Assembly (NCBI GenBank): GCA_002304785.1
Contig: DBMG01000168.1
Coordinates: 1-14,777 of the forward strand
Direction of reading: 5' to 3'
Origin: Candidatus Accumulibacter sp. UBA704
Lineage (GTDB): Bacteria; Pseudomonadota; Gammaproteobacteria; Burkholderiales; Rhodocyclaceae
DNA length: 14,777 nt
Part shown: positions 1-7,589 of the stretch, piece by piece
How the letters are laid out: every line of letters starts with the position of its first letter
How positions within the stretch are numbered: position 1 is the stretch's first letter
The notes under the pieces: generated by a model
Told to the model about the DNA's origin: nothing
The model's input: the letters and a program-made list of their open reading frames with translations, nothing else
Databases searched by the model: none
Position numbers and translations under genes: made by a program

Positions 1-1
1 C

Positions 2-1300
2 ATGACCGATTTGAAAACCCAGACCAACGACGCCCTGATGGCGCGGCGCGCGGCGGCGCTGCCGCGCGGCGTCGGGCAGGCGCACGGCGTGTTCGCGGTG
101 CGCGCCGACAACGCGGAAATCTGGGACGTCGAGGGCCGCCGCTGGATCGACTTCTGCGCCGGCATCGCGGTGGTCAACACCGGCCATTGCCATCCGAAAG
201 TCATGGCCGCCGCGCGCGCCCAGCTCGACCGCTTCACCCACACCTGCTTCCAGGTCGTCGCCTACGAATCCTACGTCGAGCTGGCCGAACGCCTGAACCG
301 GCTCGCCCCCGGCGCCACGCCGAAGAAGACCTTCTTCATGAACTCCGGCGCCGAGGCGGTGGAAAACGCAATCAAGGTAGCCCGCGCCTACACCGGGCGC
401 AGCGGCATCATCGCCTTCAACGGCGCCTTCCACGGCCGCACCATGTTCTCGCTGGCGCTGACCGGCAAGGTCGATCCGTACAAGAAGGGCTTCGGCCCCT
501 TCCCGGCAGAAGTCTTCCATGCGCCGTACCCCGATCCGCTGCACGGCGTGAGCATCGACGACGCGATGCACGGCCTCGAACTGATCTTCAAGAACGACAT
601 CGAAGCCGCCCGGGTCGCCGCGATCATCGTCGAGCCGGTGCAAGGCGAAGGCGGCTACCTCCCGGCGCCGGCCGAGTTCCTGCAGCGCCTGCGCGCCCTG
701 TGCGACCAGCACGGCATCGTGTTGATCGTCGATGAAATCCAGACCGGAGCGGCGCGCTGCGGCAAGTTCTTCGCCGTCGAGTACGCCGGCATCGAGCCGG
801 ACGTCATCACCATGGCCAAGGGCCTCGGCGGCGGGATGACGCTTTCGGCGGTGATCGGCAAGGCGGAAATCATGGACGCCGCGGTTCCCGGCGGGTTGGG
901 ATCGACCTACGCCGGCCATCCGGTCGCCGTCGCATCCGCGCTGGCGGTGCTCGACGTGATCGAGGAGGAAAAACTCGCCGAGCGGGCCGCCGCGATCGGC
1001 GAGAAGTGCCGCGCCCGTCTGACCGCCCTGCGCTCGCGCTTCTCCTGCATCGCGGATGTGCGCGGCTTGGGCGCGATGACCGCCGTCGAGTTCTGCCACG
1101 ACGGCGACCCGAAGAAGCCGGCCGGCGACATCGCCACGGCGCTCAAGAACGAAGCCGCCAAGCGTGGCCTGCTGCTGCTCAACTGCGGCAGCTACGGCAA
1201 CGTGCTGCGCCTGATGCTGCCGCTGACGATCCCGGAACAGGTGCTGGACGAAGGCATCGAGATTCTGGAGGCATCGCTGGCGGCGGCAGTCGGGAATTAA
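2..1300 (+). CDS. gabT: 4-aminobutyrate aminotransferase (GABA transaminase)
   Basis: A class-III, PLP-dependent aminotransferase of 432 residues, the normal size for GabT (about 426 in E. coli). It moves the amino group of 4-aminobutyrate to 2-oxoglutarate, giving succinate semialdehyde and glutamate in the cytoplasm. Visible motifs are the N-terminal PRGVGQ and WDVEG, the PLP phosphate-binding region NSGAEAVENA (114-123), HGRT (144-147), EPVQGEGG (211-218), the cofactor-binding Asp in VDEIQTG (243-249) and the Schiff-base lysine K273 in TMAKGLGGG. STYAGHP (301-307) and the C-terminal LRLMLPLTIP also match GabT. One small oddity is GAARCG at 249-254, where the family usually has GxGRTG. The ATG at position 2 gives a family-like N-terminus, but its ribosome-binding site lies outside the window. 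No gabD or GABA permease is visible. A related omega-aminotransferase (such as 5-aminovalerate) is the main alternative. Confidence 0.9.
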   Translation: MTDLKTQTNDALMARRAAALPRGVGQAHGVFAVRADNAEIWDVEGRRWIDFCAGIAVVNTGHCHPKVMAAARAQLDRFTHTCFQVVAYESYVELAERLNRLAPGATPKKTFFMNSGAEAVENAIKVARAYTGRSGIIAFNGAFHGRTMFSLALTGKVDPYKKGFGPFPAEVFHAPYPDPLHGVSIDDAMHGLELIFKNDIEAARVAAIIVEPVQGEGGYLPAPAEFLQRLRALCDQHGIVLIVDEIQTGAARCGKFFAVEYAGIEPDVITMAKGLGGGMTLSAVIGKAEIMDAAVPGGLGSTYAGHPVAVASALAVLDVIEEEKLAERAAAIGEKCRARLTALRSRFSCIADVRGLGAMTAVEFCHDGDPKKPAGDIATALKNEAAKRGLLLLNCGSYGNVLRLMLPLTIPEQVLDEGIEILEASLAAAVGN

Positions 1301-1398
1301 CCCCCCAGTCCCCCTTGTCAGCGGGGAGTTCCGCTATCGGTCGAATCGACCGGTTGGCTGTCTCCTCCCCTGACAAGGGGAGGTCGGGAGGGGTTGAA
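1299..1398. repeat. GC-rich inverted-repeat element between convergent genes
   Basis: The gap between gabT and bfd is filled by a hairpin-forming element. The left arm at 1311-1328 (CCCCTTGTCAGCGGGGAG) pairs with the right arm at 1365-1380 (CTCCCCTGACAAGGGG), perfect apart from two extra bases in the left arm. The outer flanks, AACCCC at 1299-1304 and GGGGTT at 1390-1395, also pair. Similar 'cccctccccttgtcaggggag' hairpins are common between genes in betaproteobacteria, so this is probably a dispersed repeat that may double as a bidirectional terminator. There is no clean U-tract beside the stem, so the terminator role is inference. Confidence 0.7.
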
Positions 1399-1415
1399 CC
1401 GTCGGTCTTTTCCCC

Positions 1416-1637
1416 TCAGCGTTTCTTGTGGTGGTGACCGTGGTGATGGAAATGGTGATGCTGGTGGCCGATCTTCTCCAGCGCCGCCTTCAGGCAATGC
1501 TTGGCGTCGGCCGCGCACTTGCCGCATTCACTGGCGACGCCCAATTCATGCCGCAGATCCTTCAGTGAATGGGCGCCACGCGCGACGGCCTCCTGGATGT
1601 CCCGCTCGGTAACGGCCTTGCAGATGCAGATGTACAT
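1416..1637 (-). CDS. bfd: Bacterioferritin-associated ferredoxin, [2Fe-2S], with His-rich tail
   Basis: A 73-residue Bfd-family protein. Bfd docks on bacterioferritin and passes electrons to its heme so that stored Fe(III) can be released as Fe(II). All four cluster cysteines are present in the Bfd pattern: C4 and C6 (MYICICKAVTERDI) and C38 and C41 (SECGKC). The start is the ATG at 1637, preceded by a GGGAGGG Shine-Dalgarno; the open frame continues upstream but that part overlaps the bfr coding region. It is the third gene of the bfr operon, 23 bp behind the heme-type bfr. The unusual part is the C-terminus: after about residue 57 it adds a tail with ten histidines in thirteen residues, ending KKR, which is absent from E. 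coli Bfd (64 residues). A metal-binding role for the tail is inference. Confidence 0.92.
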   Translation of the reverse strand: MYICICKAVTERDIQEAVARGAHSLKDLRHELGVASECGKCAADAKHCLKAALEKIGHQHHHFHHHGHHHKKR

Positions 1638-1660
1638 TGCCGCCCTCCCGCGGGCGTCGC

Positions 1661-2146
1661 TCAATCGCTGCCGCCCGTCTCCATGTGCGCCTGCAGGTAG
1701 TTCGGCAGCGTGACGCTCTCGATCAGCACCTGCTGCGTCTCCAGCCAGTCGATCGCCTCTTCGCATTCCTCCAGCAGGTCCTCGAGCAGATCGCGGCTGA
1801 CGTAGTCCTGCAGTTCCTCGGTCAGCGCGATGGCCTCGACCAGCAGCGGCCGGTTGATGTCACGCTCGACCTTGAGATCGCTGGCCAAGCACTCGGCGAC
1901 GTTCTCGCCGATCATCAGCTTGCCGAGGCTCTGCAGGTTGGGCAGTCCTTCGAGGAACAGAATGCGCTCGATCAGTTTGTCCGCCTCCTTCATCGCGCGG
2001 ATCGACTGCTTGTACTGGTAGTCGTTGAGCTTTTCGAGCCCCCAGTTGCGGAACATGCGGGCGTGCAGAAAATACTGGTTGATCGCCGTCAACTCGTTCT
2101 TGAGCACCTTGTTGAGCGCATCGATGATCTTCTTGTCGGTTTTCAT
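1661..2146 (-). CDS. bfr: Bacterioferritin, heme-binding subunit with degenerate ferroxidase site
   Basis: A 161-residue bacterioferritin closely resembling E. coli Bfr (NELTAINQYFLHARMF at 18-32, ERILFLEGLPNLQ at 60-72, DYVSRD at 114-119). Bfr forms 24-subunit iron-storing shells with heme between subunit pairs. The heme ligand M52 is present. Aligning to E. coli Bfr by eye, E18 and E94 remain. E51 is replaced by A51, H54 by E54, and the helix-D Glu and His (E127 and H130) fall on C128 and A131. The di-iron ferroxidase centre therefore looks broken. The gene lies 10 bp behind the other bfr gene, and its GAGGAG ribosome-binding site overlaps that gene's stop codon, which suggests translational coupling. 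I infer that it co-assembles with the upstream subunit. Calling it bacterioferritin is near certain; loss of activity is from residue inspection only. Confidence 0.93.
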   Translation of the reverse strand: MKTDKKIIDALNKVLKNELTAINQYFLHARMFRNWGLEKLNDYQYKQSIRAMKEADKLIERILFLEGLPNLQSLGKLMIGENVAECLASDLKVERDINRPLLVEAIALTEELQDYVSRDLLEDLLEECEEAIDWLETQQVLIESVTLPNYLQAHMETGGSD

Positions 2147-2156
2147 TACACGCTCC

Positions 2157-2642
2157 TCAGGCCGTCGCCGCTCCGTCCATCTGGCTCTGCTTGTAGTTCT
2201 GCAGGCCGATCTGTTCGATCAGGCGCAACTGCTTCTCAAGAAAATACGCGTGATCCATCTCGGTATCTTCAAGCTGGACCGCCAGCATGTCGCGCGAGAC
2301 ATAGTCCTGCGCCTTTTCGCAGGCCGCGATGGCCTTCTTCAGGTTCCCCGCGACGCGATATTCGACATCGAGGTCGGCCTTCAGCATGTCGACGACCTCC
2401 TTGCCGATCTTCAGCGGCTCACGCTTCAACATGTTCGGCGTACCTTCGAGGAACAAAAGGCGCCGGATCAACGCCCGCGCATGCACGCGTTCGTGATCCG
2501 ATTCATGGAACGAGTGTTCCGCCAGCCGCTGGAAGCCCATGTCGGCGTACATTTCGCCGTGGATCAGGTACTGGTCGATGGCGGCCAACTCCCCGGCCAG
2601 CAGATCGTTCAGGATGTCGATGATCTTCTTGTCGCCCTTCAT
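2157..2642 (-). CDS. bfr: Bacterioferritin, ferroxidase-type subunit lacking the heme Met
   Basis: A 161-residue bacterioferritin and the first gene of the bfr-bfr-bfd operon. The start is the ATG at 2642 (MKGDKKIIDILN), preceded by a GGAG ribosome-binding site; the open frame runs further upstream but only the MKGDKK start matches the family. Ferroxidase ligands E18, E51, H54 and E94 are present, followed by an ExxH pair at E128/H131, which is one residue later than in E. coli Bfr (E127/H130). The heme ligand position 52 is Arg rather than Met (DHERVHA), so this subunit should not coordinate heme in the usual way. It is the mirror image of the downstream subunit. Paired bacterioferritin subunits of this kind are known from Neisseria, Magnetospirillum and Pseudomonas putida. 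I saw no convincing Fur box or -35/-10 pair upstream. Confidence 0.92.
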   Translation of the reverse strand: MKGDKKIIDILNDLLAGELAAIDQYLIHGEMYADMGFQRLAEHSFHESDHERVHARALIRRLLFLEGTPNMLKREPLKIGKEVVDMLKADLDVEYRVAGNLKKAIAACEKAQDYVSRDMLAVQLEDTEMDHAYFLEKQLRLIEQIGLQNYKQSQMDGAATA

Positions 2643-2703
2643 GCTTTGATCTCCGAAATGGGTGGCGCCATTGACGGGCGTTAAAATCTGCGCCCCCCAG
2701 ACC

Positions 2704-2789
2704 ACGTCCCAACACCTCGGACGTTCGCGGTGCTGTCACTTGGCTCGTGGTTGGTTGACTTCGAAGCAGAGGGGGAGTTCCGAACGTCC
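2704..2789. repeat. Nested inverted repeats, possible operator for bfr
   Basis: ACGTCC (2704-2709) and GGACGT (2719-2724) form a perfect 6-bp inverted repeat with a 9-nt spacer. The right arm, extended to GGACGTTCG (2719-2727), is repeated in inverted form as CGAACGTCC at 2781-2789. Three copies of an ACGTCC-type half-site thus lie 60-150 bases upstream of the bfr start. A regulator-binding role is inference; the sites do not resemble a Fur box. Confidence 0.35.
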
Positions 2790-2910
2790 TTGGGCGTTGA
2801 TTCTGGTGTCCCAAAGTCACGGAGAAGACGCTTGAGCGAATAATGTGCGGAAAAAGAGTGTCGGAATTATTTACACCGATTAATCGCGGATTTCCAAGAC
2901 CTGCCACATC

Positions 2911-2925
2911 CATGAGTAATTCATG
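2911..2925. promoter_or_regulatory. Short inverted repeat, possible activator site
   Basis: CATGA (2911-2915), spacer GTAAT, TCATG (2921-2925): a perfect 5-bp inverted repeat about 34 bases upstream of the sigma-54-type promoter's -24 element. Sigma-54 promoters need an upstream-bound activator, and for PEP-CTERM genes the known candidate is PrsR. An arm of this length can occur by chance, so this is a weak call. Confidence 0.25.
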
Positions 2926-2958
2926 CAAAAACATATAGTTACGATCAATTGAAAAACA

Positions 2959-2975
2959 TGGCGCGAAATCTGCTT
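2959..2975 (+). promoter_or_regulatory. Candidate sigma-54 (RpoN) promoter, -24/-12
   Basis: TGGCGCG-AAAT-CTGCTT matches the RpoN consensus TGGCACG-N4-TTGCWW with correct GG-to-GC spacing; the only differences are A to G in the -24 block and T to C at the start of the -12 block. Transcription would begin near 2985, leaving a leader of about 60 nt before the PEP-CTERM gene. RpoN with the PrsK/PrsR two-component system is a known regulator of PEP-CTERM genes in Zoogloea-type bacteria, which makes the match more credible. No rpoN or prs gene is in the window. Confidence 0.65.
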
Positions 2976-3043
2976 CGGTATCTGCGAGACATTTGCCCTT
3001 GGCAGTGTCGGGCTGGGAAAACATGTTCCTGAAAGGATCACAA

Positions 3044-3850
3044 ATGAAAACCTGCAAATCAACAAAAGTTCTGTCCATCGCTGCTGCCGCGGTTTTCTCG
3101 GTCTTCATGTCCGGGCAAGCATCAGCAACGGCGTTTGACGGCGGCATCCCGGCCGGCTGGACAGGGACTGGAAATTACGGGACATTGGGCGCCAACGGCG
3201 TGGTAACAACGTCACCCGAAGGCGGAAATTATGGTTGGGTTTCTAGCCGTAACGGTGTTAGCCTCGGAGCCAATGATCTGAATATTGGCAGTGAAACCAA
3301 CGGATCACTACTGCGTTCCGGCGTATTCTCCGCTGCAGCCGGGGATAGTTTGAACTTTTATTTCAACTACGTAACCTCCGACGGAGCAGGCTATATCGAG
3401 TACGCTTGGTCGCGGTTGCTCGACTCGGCTCTGAATCCGGTTGCGTTGCTGTTCACGGCCCGCACGACACCAAGCGGCAATACCGTTCCCGGCTTTGGCT
3501 TGCCGCCAATTGCGGCCACCATCATTCCGGCGAGCACGCCGATCATTGCCGGCGGCCCGTCGTGGTCTCCGCTTGGCGGTTCTTCCGGCACGTGTTACTC
3601 CGGGGGCTGCGGTTATACGGGTTGGATCGAGTCTGACTACACTATTGCCAACGCCGGCAACTACATCCTCGAATTCGGTGTGGTGAACTGGCTTGACACG
3701 GCTTATGATTCCGGCATGGCCTTCGATGGGATTACCGTCGGTGGTGTGCCGATCGACCCGAACGGCGACGTTCCCGAGCCTGCCACGCTGGCCTTGCTGG
3801 GTCTCGGCTTGGCCGGACTTGGCGCCTTCCGCCGCCGCAAGGCAGCCTGA
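3044..3850 (+). CDS. PEP-CTERM sorting-domain exported protein
   Basis: A 268-residue secreted protein destined for the exosortase pathway, the Gram-negative counterpart of sortase, which usually works alongside exopolysaccharide production. An N-terminal signal peptide (about residues 1-29, ending GQASATA) is followed by a Gly/Ser/Thr/Asn-rich, probably beta-rich body. The C-terminus is a textbook PEP-CTERM signal: VPEP at 243-246, a hydrophobic segment 247-261 and RRRKAA at the end. Two cysteines at 184 and 189 (TCYSGGC) could form a disulfide. The segment around FGVVNWLDT...DSGMAFDGITVGG (211-234) recurs in PEP-CTERM proteins as I recall them. The ATG at 3044 has an AAAGGA ribosome-binding site; an in-frame ATG at 2993 would put 17 unrelated residues before the signal peptide. 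No exosortase gene is nearby, so this is a stand-alone substrate. Its function is unknown; a surface or floc-matrix protein is a reasonable guess. Confidence 0.9.
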   Translation: MKTCKSTKVLSIAAAAVFSVFMSGQASATAFDGGIPAGWTGTGNYGTLGANGVVTTSPEGGNYGWVSSRNGVSLGANDLNIGSETNGSLLRSGVFSAAAGDSLNFYFNYVTSDGAGYIEYAWSRLLDSALNPVALLFTARTTPSGNTVPGFGLPPIAATIIPASTPIIAGGPSWSPLGGSSGTCYSGGCGYTGWIESDYTIANAGNYILEFGVVNWLDTAYDSGMAFDGITVGGVPIDPNGDVPEPATLALLGLGLAGLGAFRRRKAA

Positions 3851-3903
3851 CGATCACAGACTGACTCGCAGGAGTTGATCGGTTCGTCGCTCAGCTAAAT
3901 CAC

Positions 3904-3938
3904 AAAAGACCTGCAACGCCTCGCGCTGCAGGTCTTTT
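3904..3938. terminator. Strong bidirectional rho-independent terminator
   Basis: AAAAGACCTGCA (3904-3915) and TGCAGGTCTTTT (3927-3938) form a perfect 12-bp stem around an 11-nt loop, with A and T runs at the two ends. It lies 53 bp after the PEP-CTERM stop and 6 bp after the yheS stop on the other strand, so it can end both convergent transcripts. Confidence 0.9.
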
Positions 3939-3944
3939 CGTTTC

Positions 3945-5882
<1,938 letters not shown>

Positions 5883-5900
5883 GGAAGCACCTTAAAAGCG

Positions 5901-5985
5901 ATTAACCACAGAGAGCACGGAGTACACGGAGAAAATCATTTCTTGCTGGCCTTTCTCCGTGCCCTCCAGGTACTCCGTGGTTAAT
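5901..5985. repeat. Long imperfect inverted repeat (34-bp arms) between purU and yheS
   Basis: The arm at 5901-5934 pairs with the arm at 5952-5985 at 27 of 34 positions, around a 17-nt loop. The outer 9 bp (ATTAACCAC / GTGGTTAAT) and inner 10 bp (CACGGAGAAA / TTTCTCCGTG) are perfect. CACGGAG occurs twice within the left arm. 'Accacagag...cacggag' sequences of this type are a recurrent intergenic repeat in many betaproteobacteria. The element fills most of the 111-bp gap, so it could attenuate or process a purU-yheS transcript; that role is inference. Confidence 0.75.
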
Positions 5986-5993
5986 TCCTTTCC

Positions 5994-6860
5994 TTATCTA
6001 AAAACCACCGTCTTGTTGCCATGCACCAGCACACGGTCTTCGAGGTGATAGCGCAACCCCCGGGCGAGGACGGCTTTTTCGATGTCCTTGCCGTAACGCA
6101 CCATGTCGTCGACCGAGTCGGAGTGATCGATGCGGATCACGTCCTGCTCGATGATTGGTCCCTGGTCAAGTTCGCTTGTCACGTAGTGGCAGGTTGCGCC
6201 GATCAGCTTGACACCGCGCTGGTAGGCCTGGTGGTAGGGCTTGGCGCCGACGAAGCTGGGCAGGAAGGAGTGGTGGATGTTGATGATCTGGCCGGGATAG
6301 GCGGCGCACATGTCGGGCGGAATGATCTGCATGTAACGCGCCAGAACCATTGTGTCGCCACGCACTTCTTCATACAGGCGGCGAATCTCCGCGTAAGCCG
6401 CTTCCTTGTTGTCCGCGGTCACCGGCACGTGGTGGAAGGGGATGCCGTGCCATTCGACGAAGCCACGGAAGGTATCGTGGTTCGAGATGATGCATGGAAT
6501 CTCGATGTCCAGTTCCTTCGACTGCCAGCGCGCCAGCAGGTCGTACAGGCAGTGCTCCTGCTTGCTGACCATGATGACCACGCGTTTCTTGACCGCCGAA
6601 TCGCTGATCTTCCAGCTCATCTCCATTTCTTCGGCGATCGGGCGGAAGCGCTCACGAAACTCGGCCAAGTGGAACGGCAGCGAATCGGCCTTGATGTCGA
6701 TGCGCATGAAGTAGCGGCAGTCCCCGTAACCGTTCTCGGAGTGATAGCGCGATTCGAGAATCCAGCCGTTGTGCTCGGCGATGAAGCCGGCGACGCGGGC
6801 GACGATGCCCACCCGGTCGGGGCAGGAAGCGGAAAGCGTGAAGAAGCGTTGTGAATACAT
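5994..6860 (-). CDS. purU: Formyltetrahydrofolate deformylase
   Basis: A 288-residue PurU, close to the usual 280. It hydrolyses 10-formyltetrahydrofolate to formate and tetrahydrofolate, balancing the one-carbon pool and supplying formate for formate-dependent purine synthesis. An N-terminal ACT-like regulatory domain (about 5-85, SCPDRVGIVARVAGFIAEHNGWI) precedes a formyltransferase-fold domain (about 92-288). Catalytic residues match the formyltransferase Asn-His-Asp triad: N194 and H196 in NIHHSFLPSF and D232 in SELDQGPII. The start codon at 6860 is 6 bp after thrH, with an AAGG ribosome-binding sequence inside the end of thrH, so the two genes are probably co-transcribed. In E. coli PurU is activated by methionine and inhibited by glycine through the N-terminal region; the same is plausible here. 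Confidence 0.95.
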   Translation of the reverse strand: MYSQRFFTLSASCPDRVGIVARVAGFIAEHNGWILESRYHSENGYGDCRYFMRIDIKADSLPFHLAEFRERFRPIAEEMEMSWKISDSAVKKRVVIMVSKQEHCLYDLLARWQSKELDIEIPCIISNHDTFRGFVEWHGIPFHHVPVTADNKEAAYAEIRRLYEEVRGDTMVLARYMQIIPPDMCAAYPGQIINIHHSFLPSFVGAKPYHQAYQRGVKLIGATCHYVTSELDQGPIIEQDVIRIDHSDSVDDMVRYGKDIEKAVLARGLRYHLEDRVLVHGNKTVVFR

Positions 6861-6866
6861 GGTCGA

Positions 6867-7481
6867 TCAGCCTTCGAGACGCCCGAAGGCCTTGTCGATT
6901 TCCGCCCGGAGTTGGTCGTAGCTCAACGTCACCGGGTATTGCGGAAACTCGCGGATGACATTCTCGGGAGGATGGAACAGGATGCCGGCATGCGCCTCGC
7001 CGAGCATCTTGGTGTCGTTGTACGAGTCGCCGGCGGCAACCACGGTGAAATTCATCTCGCGGAAGCGCTTGACGGCTTCGCGTTTCTGTTCGGGCATGCG
7101 CAGGTGGTAATTCACCACGACGCCGTCGGCGTTCGTTTCCAGGCTATGGCAGAACAGGGTCGGCCAGGCCAGCTGGCGCATCAGCGGATGAGCGAATTCG
7201 TAGAAGGTATCGGAAAGGATGATGACTTCGTAATCCTCGCGCAGTTTGTCGAGAAACTCGCGTGCACCCGGCATCGGTCCCATTTCGCAGATGACTTTCT
7301 GGATATCCGGCAAGCCCAGTTTGTGGCGCGCCAGGATGTCCAGGCGGAATCTCATCAACTTGTCGTAATCCGGCTCGTCGCGCGTCGTACGGCGGAGTTC
7401 CGGAATGCCGGTTCGCTCGGAAAACGCGATCCAGATTTCGGGCACGAGTACGCCTTCAAGGTCGAGGCAGACGATCTTCAC
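6867..7481 (-). CDS. thrH: ThrH-type phosphoserine phosphatase / homoserine phosphotransferase (HAD family)
   Basis: A 204-residue haloacid-dehalogenase enzyme that closely follows Pseudomonas ThrH, which removes phosphate from phosphoserine and can transfer it to homoserine. HAD motifs are all visible: nucleophile D7 in CLDLEGVLVPEIW, S90 in ILSDTFYEF, K133 in MPEQKRE, and D152/D156 in AAGDSYNDTKML. As in ThrH, the second motif-I acid is Glu (DLEG) rather than Asp. HAGILFHPPENVIREFP near the C-terminus is also typical. The start is GTG at 7481, with GGGAG six bases upstream. It leads a two-gene unit with purU, which fits a joint role in serine and one-carbon metabolism. A conventional SerB is excluded by length and motif I. 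Confidence 0.9.
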   Translation of the reverse strand: MKIVCLDLEGVLVPEIWIAFSERTGIPELRRTTRDEPDYDKLMRFRLDILARHKLGLPDIQKVICEMGPMPGAREFLDKLREDYEVIILSDTFYEFAHPLMRQLAWPTLFCHSLETNADGVVVNYHLRMPEQKREAVKRFREMNFTVVAAGDSYNDTKMLGEAHAGILFHPPENVIREFPQYPVTLSYDQLRAEIDKAFGRLEG

Positions 7482-7525
7482 GGAAAACTCCCAAGTGATT
7501 GACGAAACAAACCCGGCATTTTACC

Positions 7526-7551
7526 AAAAGCCGGCCCGCTGATCCGGCCGG
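7526..7551 (-). terminator. Candidate rho-independent terminator after the GGDEF/EAL gene
   Basis: On the minus strand CCGGCC (7551-7546) and GGCCGG (7536-7531) form a 6-bp GC stem with a 9-nt loop, followed by CTTTT (7530-7526). It lies about 40 bases after the stop of the GGDEF/EAL gene and before thrH, which suggests that thrH-purU is a separate transcript. The U run is short, so strength is uncertain. Confidence 0.55.
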
Positions 7552-7589
7552 GGAATTGTGACGAATCGCCTCCCGAACCCGGCGATCGC

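Larger units (their letters stand above)
2643..3043. other. Non-coding control region between the bfr operon and the PEP-CTERM gene
   Basis: About 400 bases without a convincing gene, between two divergent transcription units and visibly more AT-rich on the PEP-CTERM side than the flanking genes. It holds the bfr operon leader, two inverted repeats near 2704-2789, a CATGA-N5-TCATG repeat (2911-2925), and the sigma-54-type promoter listed separately. The minus-strand frame covering 2503-3147 lacks recognisable protein features and mostly overlaps these elements, so I treat it as chance. Confidence 0.6.

Noticed and set aside
1637..2684. Plus-strand open frames opposite the two bacterioferritin genes
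   Set aside because: They are antisense shadows of strongly recognised genes and show no family motifs.
2999..3014. TTGGCAGTGTCGGGCTGG as a second sigma-54 promoter
   Set aside because: The GG-to-GC spacing is one base short and the -12 block is GGGC rather than TTGC, so the 2959-2975 site is much better.
2503..3147. Minus-strand open frame spanning the bfr-PEP-CTERM gap
   Set aside because: It overlaps both flanking genes and the sigma-54-type promoter, and its translation has no recognisable domain.
7518..7523. TAAAAT on the minus strand as a -10 for thrH
   Set aside because: No acceptable -35 lies 16-18 bases upstream, where the terminator stem sits instead.
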